Below, piece after piece: positions 47,755 to 56,047 of a stretch of DNA of 64,000 nt (position 1 is the stretch's first letter; each line of letters begins with the position of its first letter). The DNA comes from Kofleriaceae bacterium. Lineage in GTDB: Bacteria > Myxococcota_A > Polyangia > Haliangiales > Haliangiaceae. The notes under the pieces are model-generated. The model made no database searches. It was not told the DNA's origin and saw only the letters and a program-made list of their open reading frames with translations. The position numbers were made by a program, and so were the translations under genes. The stretch is from the NCBI GenBank assembly GCA_020633495.1, contig JACKDR010000022.1:62001-126000 (forward strand). Reading direction: 5' to 3'.

Positions 47755-48591
47755 CGGTGCTCCCAAGGTCCTAGGCCCCACAGACGTCCAACGCCTTCGC
47801 GCGATCTAACTTCGCGTCGCGCGATGGCGCCGCGGCGGCCGCGAGGTCGCCCCGGATCGCCGCGGCGCGCGGCCGCGCATGATCGGATCGCGCGCGCGCT
47901 CGCGTCGATCCGGGCGCTCGTCAGGCGCATGCGGCGGCCCCGCGCGCGGCGCGGTCGGGCCGCCGCGATCACCGGCGCGCGACGCGGTCGAGGTCGGCGC
48001 TCACGCCGCCGCGCGGTCGACCGAGGGCCGCGGGTCAGGGACTCCCGGCGCGACGCCGCGACCGGGTCACGGCCGCGGCGGACCCCGGAGGCGGCGCCAC
48101 CGCGGCCAGGCGTCGCACGGGGGCGCCGGCTCGGCCGCGCGGCGGCACGGGGCGCCCCGGGCCGCGAGGCCACGACGGACGTGGCAGGGCGCTCCAGGAC
48201 TCCCTGGACGTGTCAGGCCCCGTACGCCCGGTCGAGGTGCCGGGCCATCGTCATGGCGGACCTCGGACGACCTGTAGGTGAACGTGTGTCACCGTACGTG
48301 TCGTCCGGACGGTCACTCACGTTACAAGTACGCGACGTGCCGTCACTCCGGAGGGGCACTCAGCGGTCCAATCGACAGCTTGTCCACAGGGATCTCCTCG
48401 GATCACTCATAGCCTTGCATTCCCGCCTGTTAGGACCTGCCATCCCTGTGGATAACCCGCCTTCCCGGGGCCCCACTCCACAGGGGCTGTGGGCAGGGGT
48501 CCGCGCTCCGGACGGGTGGCGTCCGGAGCCCGGACGTGCGTCAGTCCGGTGACGTCCGTGAGACGGACACCTTGGTCCGACCTGCGGACGG
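47755..48591. other. Long non-coding region with DnaA boxes and GTCCG-N5-CGGAC dyads
   Basis: The only gap over 300 nt. The first ~450 nt are GC-rich with no coding pattern that I can support. From ~48,280 base composition falls (48391-48440 is 56% G+C against ~73% around it). An imperfect 13-bp inverted repeat lies at 48283-48295 and 48309-48321. Two DnaA-box matches in opposite orientation, a CCACAG-GGG-CTGTGG hairpin (48478-48492) and the start of a dyad array follow. Candidate replication or regulatory region; see separate entries. Confidence 0.6.
48380..48455. promoter_or_regulatory. Pair of inverted DnaA boxes
   Basis: TTGTCCACA on the plus strand at 48380-48388 is the high-GC form of the DnaA box; TGTGGATAA at 48447-48455 is the reverse complement of the E. 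coli consensus TTATCCACA. The boxes are part of longer 14-bp arms (48380-48393 and 48442-48455) that are inverted copies with one mismatch. The 58 bases between are the least GC-rich part of the region. Confidence 0.6.
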
Positions 48592-48883
48592 TCATGTCCG
48601 TGGGGCGGACGGGACGTCCGCGCTCCGGACGGCCGGGCCTGCCCGGGCCGCGGTCCGGGCACCGGTCACCGCCAGCCCGGCGCCGATCGCGGCGACCGCG
48701 CCGGCCAGGGCGGCGGCGGCGACCCCGGCGATCGCGGTCCAGGCCGGGATCCGCGCCGGAGGGCCTCCCAGGGCCGCCTGGGGCACGCCCGCGACGATCG
48801 CCGCGGCGACCGCGAGGCCGGCGCCGGCCGCCAGGATCGCCAGGGCCGTCCGCCCGGCGGACGAGGCTGTCCGGACTGCGGAC
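48499..48883. repeat. Array of 15-bp dyads GTCCG-N5-CGGAC, phased at about 21 bp
   Basis: Eight perfect copies: 48499-48513, 48521-48535, 48554-48568, 48575-48589, 48596-48610, 48616-48630, 48848-48862 and 48869-48883, plus a one-mismatch copy at 48653-48667. Arms are invariant, centres vary (CGCTC twice, GAGCC, TGAGA, ACCTG, TGGGG, CCCGG, GACTG). Half-sites are 10 bp apart, and centre-to-centre distances are 22, 33, 21, 21, 20 and 21 bp, so the sites face one side of the helix. Looks like operators or iterons for a dimeric protein. The last copies lie inside the phosphodiesterase gene. Confidence 0.85.
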
Positions 48884-50102
48884 ATCCAGGCCACGGCCGC
48901 CGGGGCCGCGCCGGCCAGCGCGGCGAGGGACGTCGCCGGGGCGCCGCGACAGGCTCGGCAGCCCGGCGGCGACCACGACGATCACGACGGTCGCCGCGGG
49001 CCACAGCGCGGCCGCGCGCGGCCGCGCCCAGGCGAGCGCCAGGCCCAGGCCGGCGAGCGCGACCAGCGCCGCGACCACGCCCCGCGCCGGGCCCGGACGC
49101 GGCAGCGTGGCGTCGCGATCGGGGTGGGCGAGCGCCACCGGCAGCGCGCGGCCGACCGCGCGCGCGTCGCGCGCAACGCGCGCGACCGCGGTGGCCAGCC
49201 AGCGCGCGGGATCGACGAGGTGCAGCTCGCGACCGGCCGGCCCCGCGGTCCCCTGGCCAGCGCCGGCGCGACGCAGGCCCGCACCCGTCGGACCACGTCC
49301 TCGACGTCGCCGTGGCCACCGCCGGCGACGTGGCCGTGATCCGACGTCACCAGCCAGCGCGCGTGCGGCGCGGCCGCGACCAGCTCGCCGAGCAGCGCGT
49401 CGGCGCGCGCGACCGCGGCGCGGTAGCGCACGGTGCCGGGGCCGCCACGGTGGCCGGCCTCGTCGATCGCGAGGACGTGGACCAGCACCAGCGGCGCGTC
49501 GCCGGCGACGGCGTCGCGCGCCGCCGCGGCGAAGCCGTGATCTCGCCACGCCGCCACCGCGTCGGGCCGGGCCGCGGCGTCGGCGCTGTCGGCCGCCGCG
49601 TCGGGCTCGAGCCGCGTGAACCCGAAGCTGCCGGCGATCGGCCGGTAGGCCTCGACCACCGCGACGCTGCCCGGCACCGCCGCCGGCACCGCGCCCGGCG
49701 GCACCGGGGTCCAGACGTTGCGCGCCGCCGCGCCGCTCTGCTGCGCGGTCAGCCCGGTCCACAGGACCCGCTGCACCGTCATCGACTTGGTCGGGAAGCC
49801 GACGTCGACGACGACGTCGAGGCCGCGAGCGCACAGCGCGTCGAGGGCGGCGCCGTGGGCGGCGGCGCGGGTCAGGCCGTCGAGCAACACCACGCGCACC
49901 GGCGCGCCGGCCGCGGCGTCGGCAGCGTCGTCGCGCCGGTCGACGCGCCGCCGGCCAGCGGTCGTTGCGCCACCGGCGCGCCCGCCGCGGTCAGCGTCGC
50001 GCGGGCGCGCGGCCCCAGCGCGAGCGCCAGCACCGCGGCCGCCACCATCGCGACGCCCAGCGCCGCGCGGGCCACGCCCACGCGCCGCGCCCGCGCCGCC
50101 AC
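48592..50102 (-). pseudogene. PF01663-type phosphodiesterase/alkaline phosphatase, reading frame broken
   Basis: GTG 50102 directly follows the glgA stop. Signal anchor (ALGVAMVAAAVLALAL), then after a frame change near 49,930 a phosphodiesterase/nucleotide pyrophosphatase fold: VVLLDGLT, FPTKSMTVQRVLWTGL, VLAIDEAGHRGGPG, VTSDHGHVAGGGHGD, which supply the metal ligands. Frame changes again near 49,260 (GGGG tract) and 48,940 (CCCC tract), after which two membrane helices end the protein at 48592. Each change fits a one-base indel. The catalytic core itself is intact. Decayed gene or sequencing error; coupling to the glycogen genes is probably incidental. Confidence 0.62.
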
Positions 50103-51620
50103 TCAGCCTCCCAGCAGCGTGCGCCGCGCCCGCGACGCCGACCGGTACAGCTGCAGGTACTCGGCCGCGGGCGCCGCCCACGACCAGTCGTGGCGCATCG
50201 CCGCGGCGACCAGCCGGGCCCACCCCGCCGGCCGATCGCGGCGCAGCCGGATCGCCCGGGTCAGGCCCCAGCGCACGCCGCCGACGTCGACGTCCTCGAA
50301 CAGGATGCCGGTGCCGCGCCCGTCGCACAGGGCGTCGTCGCCCGGATCGACCACGGTGTCGCGCAGCCCGCCGACCGCGTGCGCCACCGGGATCGTGCCG
50401 TAGCGCATCGCGTACAGCTGGCCGACGCCGCACGGCTCGAAGCGGCTCGGCATCAGCAGGACGTCGGCGCCGCCGTAGGCCCGGCGCGCCATCGCGGCGT
50501 CGTAGCCGAGGTGGACCGCGACGTGGTCGCCGAAGTGATCGGCCAGCCAGTGCAGCCGCGCCTCCAGCGCCGGGTCGCCCGAGCCGATCACGATCAGCCG
50601 GGCGTCGAGGGCGTGCAGCTCGGGCACCAGCTCGGCGACGAGGTCGATGCCCTTCTGCGCGGCGAGCCGCGACACCACCACCGCGATCGTCGTGTCGGGG
50701 CCGATGCGCAGGCCGTGCTCGGCGGCGAGCGCGGCGCGGCAGGTCGCCTTGCCCGCGAGGTCGTCGGCGCAGAACCGCGCCGGCAGCGCCGGATCGGTCG
50801 CCGGATCCCAGGCCGCGACGTCGACGCCGTTGCGGATGCCGGCGAGGCGTTCGACGTCCCACCGCAGGAAGCCGTCGAGGCCCTCGCCGAACTCGGGCTC
50901 GAGGATCTCGCGTGCGTAGGTCGGGCTCACCGTGGTCGCGACGTCGGCGTAGCAGAGGCCGCCCTTGAGCAGCGACAGCTCGCCCCAGAACTCCATGTGG
51001 CGCTGGTCGAAGACCGTCCATGGCAGGCCGAGGACGTCCACCATCGGCGCCGGCAACAGGCCGCGGAACGCCAGGTTGTGGACGGTGAACACCGACGCGG
51101 TCGGCGACGTCGGTCCCAGCCGCAGGTACACCGGCGCCAGCGCGCCCTGCCAGTCGTGGCCGTGCAGGACGTCGACCTCGCCGCCGCACAGCTCGGCGCC
51201 GAGGTCGACCGCGACCCGGCACGGCACCGCGAAGCGCACCGGGTTGTCCGGGTGATCGCCGCCGTGGCGCGGGCCGTACAGGCCCTCGCGGTCGTACAGC
51301 GCCGGCACGTCGACGAACCACAGCGTGGCGCGGCCGGGCTGGACCAGCGGCCGCAGCTGGGCCTCGAAGCTGCTGCCGTCGATCGCGACGGTGTGGTGTC
51401 GCGGCTCGCCCAGGGCCAGGCCGGCGCGGGCGATCCGCTCGGCGACGCCGCGGTACAGCGGCGTCACCACCGCGACGTGCGCGTACGGATCGCCGGCGAC
51501 CTGCGCGTCGGGCAGGCCACCCATGACCTCGCCGAGGCCGCCGCTCTGGGACCAGGGCGCGACCTCGCTGGCGACGTGGAGGATGCGAAGCGGGCGGCCG
51601 GCGCCCGAGCCGGGGCTCAT
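50103..51620 (-). CDS. glgA: Glycogen synthase (ADP-glucose type)
   Basis: 505 aa GT5 enzyme. N-terminal SEVAPWSQSGGLGEVMGGLP, VLHGHDWQGA, VFTVHNLAFRG, and C-terminal VSRLAAQKGIDL and MPSRFEPCGVGQLYAMRYG are the glycogen synthase signatures. The first motif usually reads KxGGL; here the Lys is Gln25. Elongates alpha-1,4-glucan from ADP-glucose supplied by glgC, whose stop overlaps this start (ATGA). Confidence 0.93.
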   Translation of the reverse strand: MSPGSGAGRPLRILHVASEVAPWSQSGGLGEVMGGLPDAQVAGDPYAHVAVVTPLYRGVAERIARAGLALGEPRHHTVAIDGSSFEAQLRPLVQPGRATLWFVDVPALYDREGLYGPRHGGDHPDNPVRFAVPCRVAVDLGAELCGGEVDVLHGHDWQGALAPVYLRLGPTSPTASVFTVHNLAFRGLLPAPMVDVLGLPWTVFDQRHMEFWGELSLLKGGLCYADVATTVSPTYAREILEPEFGEGLDGFLRWDVERLAGIRNGVDVAAWDPATDPALPARFCADDLAGKATCRAALAAEHGLRIGPDTTIAVVVSRLAAQKGIDLVAELVPELHALDARLIVIGSGDPALEARLHWLADHFGDHVAVHLGYDAAMARRAYGGADVLLMPSRFEPCGVGQLYAMRYGTIPVAHAVGGLRDTVVDPGDDALCDGRGTGILFEDVDVGGVRWGLTRAIRLRRDRPAGWARLVAAAMRHDWSWAAPAAEYLQLYRSASRARRTLLGG

Positions 51621-53047
51621 CCTTCCTCGTCGTCCTCGACCGGAGGGGGCGCCGCCGCCGCCGCCGGGCCGAAGCGCTTGTAGCGCGGCCCCGCCGACTC
51701 GTAGCTGTGGCGGCCGCGCATCGACACCGTGTAGCTGCCGGGCCGCAGCGTGTCCTGGACCTCGGGGTCGCCCTGCATCAGCTCGGCGACGTCGTTGGCG
51801 ATCACCACCGGGCCGCGCGCCGGCACGACGGTGCCCTTGGGGAACACGACGATCCCGGACTCCGACACGAACGGGAAGCGCTCGCGATCGGCGATCGGGT
51901 CCTCGCCGATCACCGTGCCCGGCTCGACCTTGCAGTTCTTGTCGAGCAGCACCCGCGACAGCCGCGCGCCGGCGCCGATGTCGCAACCCGACAGGATCAC
52001 CGAGTCGGCGACCTGGGCGCCGGCGTGGACGAAGCAGTCGTAGCCGAGGACGACCTCGTCGAGCCGCGCGCTCGCGACGATCGAGCCCTCGCAGACCAGG
52101 CAGTCGTCGACCTCCGACGCCGGGTACGACTCGCCTGCGCGGACGAAGCGCGCCGGCGGGTAGTCGCGCTGGGCGGTGCGGATCCGCCACGACCGGTTGT
52201 AGAGATCCAGCGCCGGGACCCGGGCCCGCAGCTCCATGTTGGCGGTGAAGTAGCTGTCGATCGTCCCGACGTCGCGCCAGTAGGCGAGGGTGTCGGGCGG
52301 CTCGCCCGGGATCCGGTTGCTGGTGAAGTCGTAGATGTAGACCTTGGCGCCGCTGGCGACCAGGCGCGGGATGACGTCGCGGCCGAAGTCGTGGCGCGAC
52401 GCGGGGTCGTCCTGGTCCTCGCTCAGCGCCCGGATCAGGACGTCGGAGCGGAAGATGTAGTTGCCCATCGAGACCAGCGAGTAGTCGGGGCGGCCCGGCA
52501 TCGGCGGCGGATCGCTGGGCTTCTCGACGAAGCCGGTGATGCGGCCGCGCTCGTCGGTGTGGATCACGCCGAAGGCGTGGGCCTCGGCGCGCGGCACCGG
52601 GAACGCCGCGACCGTGAGGTCGGCGCCGATCTCGCGGTGGAACTGCTCCATCTGATCGACGGCGAACGCGTAGACGTGGTCGCCGCCGAACACCGCGACG
52701 TGGGCGCAGCGGGCGTCGCGCACCAGGTTGAGGTTCTGGAACACCGAGTCGGCGGTGCCGCGGTACCAGAACTCGCCGCGCCGCATCTGCGCCGGCACGA
52801 CCTCGATGTACTCGCCGAAGCCCGACAGCCGCCAGTTGCGGTTGAGGTGCTTGATCAGGCTCGACGACATGTACTGCGTGAGCAGGTAGATGCGCCGGTA
52901 GCCCGAGTTGACGAAGTTCGACAGCGCGAAGTCGATGATCCGGTAGCGGCCGGCGAACGGCATCGCCGGCTTGGAGCGGTGGACGGTCAGCGGCCCGAGG
53001 CGGGAGCCCCGGCCGCCGGCCATGATCATGACCAGGGTGTCGCTCAT
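51617..53047 (-). CDS. glgC: Glucose-1-phosphate adenylyltransferase
   Basis: 476 aa. MAGGRGSRLGPLTVHRSKPAMPFAG nucleotide-binding loop (split here as MAGGRGSRLGPLT and RSKPAMPFAG), FALSNFVNSGYRRI, QMRRGEFWYRGTADSV, GVIHTDE, and a C-terminal left-handed beta-helix (GSIVASARLDEVVLG). Makes ADP-glucose for GlgA, the committed step of glycogen synthesis. A ~45-residue tail (RFGPAAAAAPPPVEDDEEG end) extends past the family core. 12 nt downstream of the DUF937 gene. Confidence 0.95.
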   Translation of the reverse strand: MSDTLVMIMAGGRGSRLGPLTVHRSKPAMPFAGRYRIIDFALSNFVNSGYRRIYLLTQYMSSSLIKHLNRNWRLSGFGEYIEVVPAQMRRGEFWYRGTADSVFQNLNLVRDARCAHVAVFGGDHVYAFAVDQMEQFHREIGADLTVAAFPVPRAEAHAFGVIHTDERGRITGFVEKPSDPPPMPGRPDYSLVSMGNYIFRSDVLIRALSEDQDDPASRHDFGRDVIPRLVASGAKVYIYDFTSNRIPGEPPDTLAYWRDVGTIDSYFTANMELRARVPALDLYNRSWRIRTAQRDYPPARFVRAGESYPASEVDDCLVCEGSIVASARLDEVVLGYDCFVHAGAQVADSVILSGCDIGAGARLSRVLLDKNCKVEPGTVIGEDPIADRERFPFVSESGIVVFPKGTVVPARGPVVIANDVAELMQGDPEVQDTLRPGSYTVSMRGRHSYESAGPRYKRFGPAAAAAPPPVEDDEEG

Positions 53048-53059
53048 GACGAGCCCGCG

Positions 53060-53542
53060 CTAGCCGTCCTTCTTGACGCCCAGCGCGCTCAGCTTGCTCA
53101 TCAGATCGCCGTGGATCGACTCGAACTCGGCGAGCGCGCCGTCGGCGTCCATCGCGCCGGCGGTGGCGACCGCGGCGGCGGGCATCATCTGGCGGACCAC
53201 CGCCGGGTCGAGGCCGGTCGACCTTGCGACCTCCTGGACGTGGGCCTCCTGCTCGTCGGCGTCGAGCTCGCCGAGCAGGCCCTTGGCCTTGGCGGCGACC
53301 GCGTCGTCGTCGTCGAGCTTGCTCGGATCGTGGGCGAACGCCTTGAAGTCGCCGGTCTTGATCTTGCCGAGCAGCGACGCGCCGGAGCCCGGCAGGCTCA
53401 GGCGGCCGGCGATGTTCTTCTTGAAGAACGGGATGATCTGGTCGAGCGCCTGCTTGGCCTGATCGGCGCCGATGCCGAACTTCTTGGTGAGCTGGCCGAC
53501 GACGCCGCCGCCCTGCTCCTTGATCAGATTCGTGAGGTCCAT
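53060..53542 (-). CDS. DUF937 (YidB-like) protein
   Basis: 160 aa. MDLTNLIKEQGGGVVGQLTK start and helical repeats (ALDQIIPFFKKNIAGRL, KAKGLLGELDADEQE) match the DUF937/YidB family of small, helical, often Gly-rich bacterial proteins. No signal peptide. AGGAG lies before the ATG and a TAGGAT -10-like box 24 bases upstream, so this gene has a normal leader and may start the glgC-glgA operon. Confidence 0.75.
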   Translation of the reverse strand: MDLTNLIKEQGGGVVGQLTKKFGIGADQAKQALDQIIPFFKKNIAGRLSLPGSGASLLGKIKTGDFKAFAHDPSKLDDDDAVAAKAKGLLGELDADEQEAHVQEVARSTGLDPAVVRQMMPAAAVATAGAMDADGALAEFESIHGDLMSKLSALGVKKDG

Positions 53543-53580
53543 GGCGACTCCTGGTGCGGGGGTCGCCATCCTACCAGCGA

Positions 53581-55248
53581 TCACTCGGCGGGGCAGCTCA
53601 GCGCGGCGGGGACGCACGCCCGTCCGTAGATCGTGCTCGACGACTGCGACGCGATGGCGCGGCACGCGTAGCCGTCGGGGCAGCCGCGATCGTCGGTGCA
53701 GGCGGCGACGCAGCGCTTGCCCTCGTGACCGACGGTCACGCACAGGTTGCCCGGGCCGCCGCAGTCGGCGTTGGCGCCGCATGCCTGGCACAGGTTCTCG
53801 GTCGCCGCGAACGGGTGCAGCGCCGGGTTGTCGTCGAGGCCGTGGATGCCGTACATGGTGTGGAAGCCCCACGAGTTGCCGTCGAGCTTGCTCAGCAGCG
53901 ACTTGACGGTGCGGGGCCGCAGCCGGCCGTGCGAGTCGCGCTCGATCAGCGCGCTGATGATGTCCTCGACGGTCGCCGGCGTCGACGCGTTGGAGAACGA
54001 CGTCGTCGTGATGACATCGACCAGGCGGCCGTCGGGCTTGGCCGGGTTCTGCCGGAACGCCTCGCCGATCTGGTAGGTGTCGCAGCCCTCGGCGACGACC
54101 ACCTGGTAGCGGTCCGCCGGCATCGCCACCGACGACATCTCGGAGTCGTCGAGGTCGCCCTCGTCGGTCTTGCGCCAGTTGGCCAGCGCGAACCCGTAGA
54201 ACGGCCCGGAGTGGCCGCTGTAGACGATGACGTCGCGGGTCGCCAGCGAGGTCCGCATGTCCTGCTCGAGGACGCGGCCGCCGGCCGCGGTGTCGGGATC
54301 GGTGTCGGTGCCGGCCTTGCCGTAGAAGATCCGGACCCGGATCTCGACGTCGCGACCGTCCGCGGTGACCTTGCGGGTGAACGCGCCCGAGGTCCGGGTC
54401 AGGTCGTCGAACGACGCCACCGGCGCGGTGAAGCCCTTGCGCTCGAGCCAGCTGAACAGGGCCTTGGCGTGCTTGACGTGGTAGGCGTCGTGGTAGTCCC
54501 AGCCGAAGTGGACGTCGAGGTCGAGGACGTCGTCGGCGAGCAGCGCGCCGAGATCGAACCAGGCATCGGTCGACTGGCGGTCGCGCGCGATCGTCAGGGT
54601 CAGGGTCTCCTTGCGGGCGGCGTCGACCGCGCTGGGGTTCCACGCGTCCCACGGCGGGTTGCGGTACCACTCGGCGTTGGTCTCGAGCTCGGCCATCTCC
54701 TCGTTGCCGGGGCGGCCGATCTCGAGGGTGAAGTCGCGGGCGCCGCCGGCGCCGGCGCGGGTCGGCAGCACGCTCATCAGGTTCTTGCCGCCGGCGACGA
54801 TCTGCTTGAACGTGAAGGCGTAGGTGAGGTCGTCCACGGCGTGGACGTCGAGGTCGTCCCAGGCGCCGCCCTTGGCCATGCCGCCGAAGCCGCCGAAGCC
54901 GGCGTTGGCCTCGTCGTCCTCCTTGTCGACCAGGTACTGGGTCAGGAACCAGGCGATCGCGATCTGCTTGTAGCCGATCAGCTCGCGGACCCGGGCCTCC
55001 TTGTCGGCCGCCGGCGCGGTCGCCAGCTCGGGCTCGAGGGTCACCGAGGTCTGGCCGGTGACGACGTACTCGTAGGCCGACAGGCTGAAGAAGTCGTCCT
55101 CCTTGCCGTCGGGGACGACGATGCCGTCCTCGGGGGCGAGCTCGTCACCGTCGGTGGGGCCGGCGCAGCCGAGCGCGGCGGCGCCGAGGGAGGCGGCCAG
55201 GGCGGCCGGGACCAGCAGGGACGCGGGCAGGCGAGGGGGACGGGCCAT
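53581..55248 (-). CDS. Putative caspase-fold (clan CD-like) lipoprotein with Cys-rich C-terminus
   Basis: 555 aa. Lipoprotein signal with Cys28 (AALGC). The middle contains VIVYSGHSGPFYG (His346) and YQVVVAEGCDTYQIG (Cys389), spaced and framed like the His and Cys of caspase/gingipain-type peptidases. This is a by-eye proposal. Residues ~500-550 hold ten Cys in CQACGANADCGGPG, CVAACTDDRGCPDGYAC-type knots common in secreted myxobacterial proteins. GTCCG-N5-CGGAC lies eight bases before the ATG. If the fold call is right it would be a surface-exposed peptidase. Confidence 0.65.
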   Translation of the reverse strand: MARPPRLPASLLVPAALAASLGAAALGCAGPTDGDELAPEDGIVVPDGKEDDFFSLSAYEYVVTGQTSVTLEPELATAPAADKEARVRELIGYKQIAIAWFLTQYLVDKEDDEANAGFGGFGGMAKGGAWDDLDVHAVDDLTYAFTFKQIVAGGKNLMSVLPTRAGAGGARDFTLEIGRPGNEEMAELETNAEWYRNPPWDAWNPSAVDAARKETLTLTIARDRQSTDAWFDLGALLADDVLDLDVHFGWDYHDAYHVKHAKALFSWLERKGFTAPVASFDDLTRTSGAFTRKVTADGRDVEIRVRIFYGKAGTDTDPDTAAGGRVLEQDMRTSLATRDVIVYSGHSGPFYGFALANWRKTDEGDLDDSEMSSVAMPADRYQVVVAEGCDTYQIGEAFRQNPAKPDGRLVDVITTTSFSNASTPATVEDIISALIERDSHGRLRPRTVKSLLSKLDGNSWGFHTMYGIHGLDDNPALHPFAATENLCQACGANADCGGPGNLCVTVGHEGKRCVAACTDDRGCPDGYACRAIASQSSSTIYGRACVPAALSCPAE

Positions 55249-55255
55249 GTCCGGT

Positions 55256-55270
55256 GTCCGAGCAACGGAC
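55256..55270. promoter_or_regulatory. Isolated GTCCG-AGCAA-CGGAC dyad
   Basis: Exact match to the dyad that forms the 48.5-48.9 kb array, seven bases upstream of the ATG (55248) of the caspase-like lipoprotein gene. Position would suit a repressor or translational control site. Single copy. Confidence 0.45.
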
Positions 55271-55390
55271 GTGCCGGCCGGCCGGACCACGGACACCGCG
55301 TGATCTCGGCGGGTTCGGCCGCGCCCGGGACGACCGTCCCCAGGCCGGGCCTGGCTCCGGCGGGTCGAGTGGCCGGCGAGCGGACCCTCC

Positions 55391-55415
55391 GAGGCGAGGC
55401 GAGGCGAGGCGAGGC
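55391..55415. repeat. GAGGC x5 microsatellite
   Basis: Five tandem copies of a five-base unit in the 206-nt gap upstream of the lipoprotein gene. Copy-number change would alter promoter spacing rather than a reading frame. Confidence 0.9.
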
Positions 55416-55454
55416 GGCCAGGCGAGGCCGGCCGAGCGGGTCGCGCGCCGCGCG

Positions 55455-56021
<567 letters not shown>

Positions 56022-56047
56022 GACGCCTCCGGTGGGGCGTCACCCTA

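Noticed and set aside
47755..48360. Short open frames in the long non-coding region
   Set aside because: Arg/Ser/Pro-rich, no start context and no domain; composition matches shadow frames.
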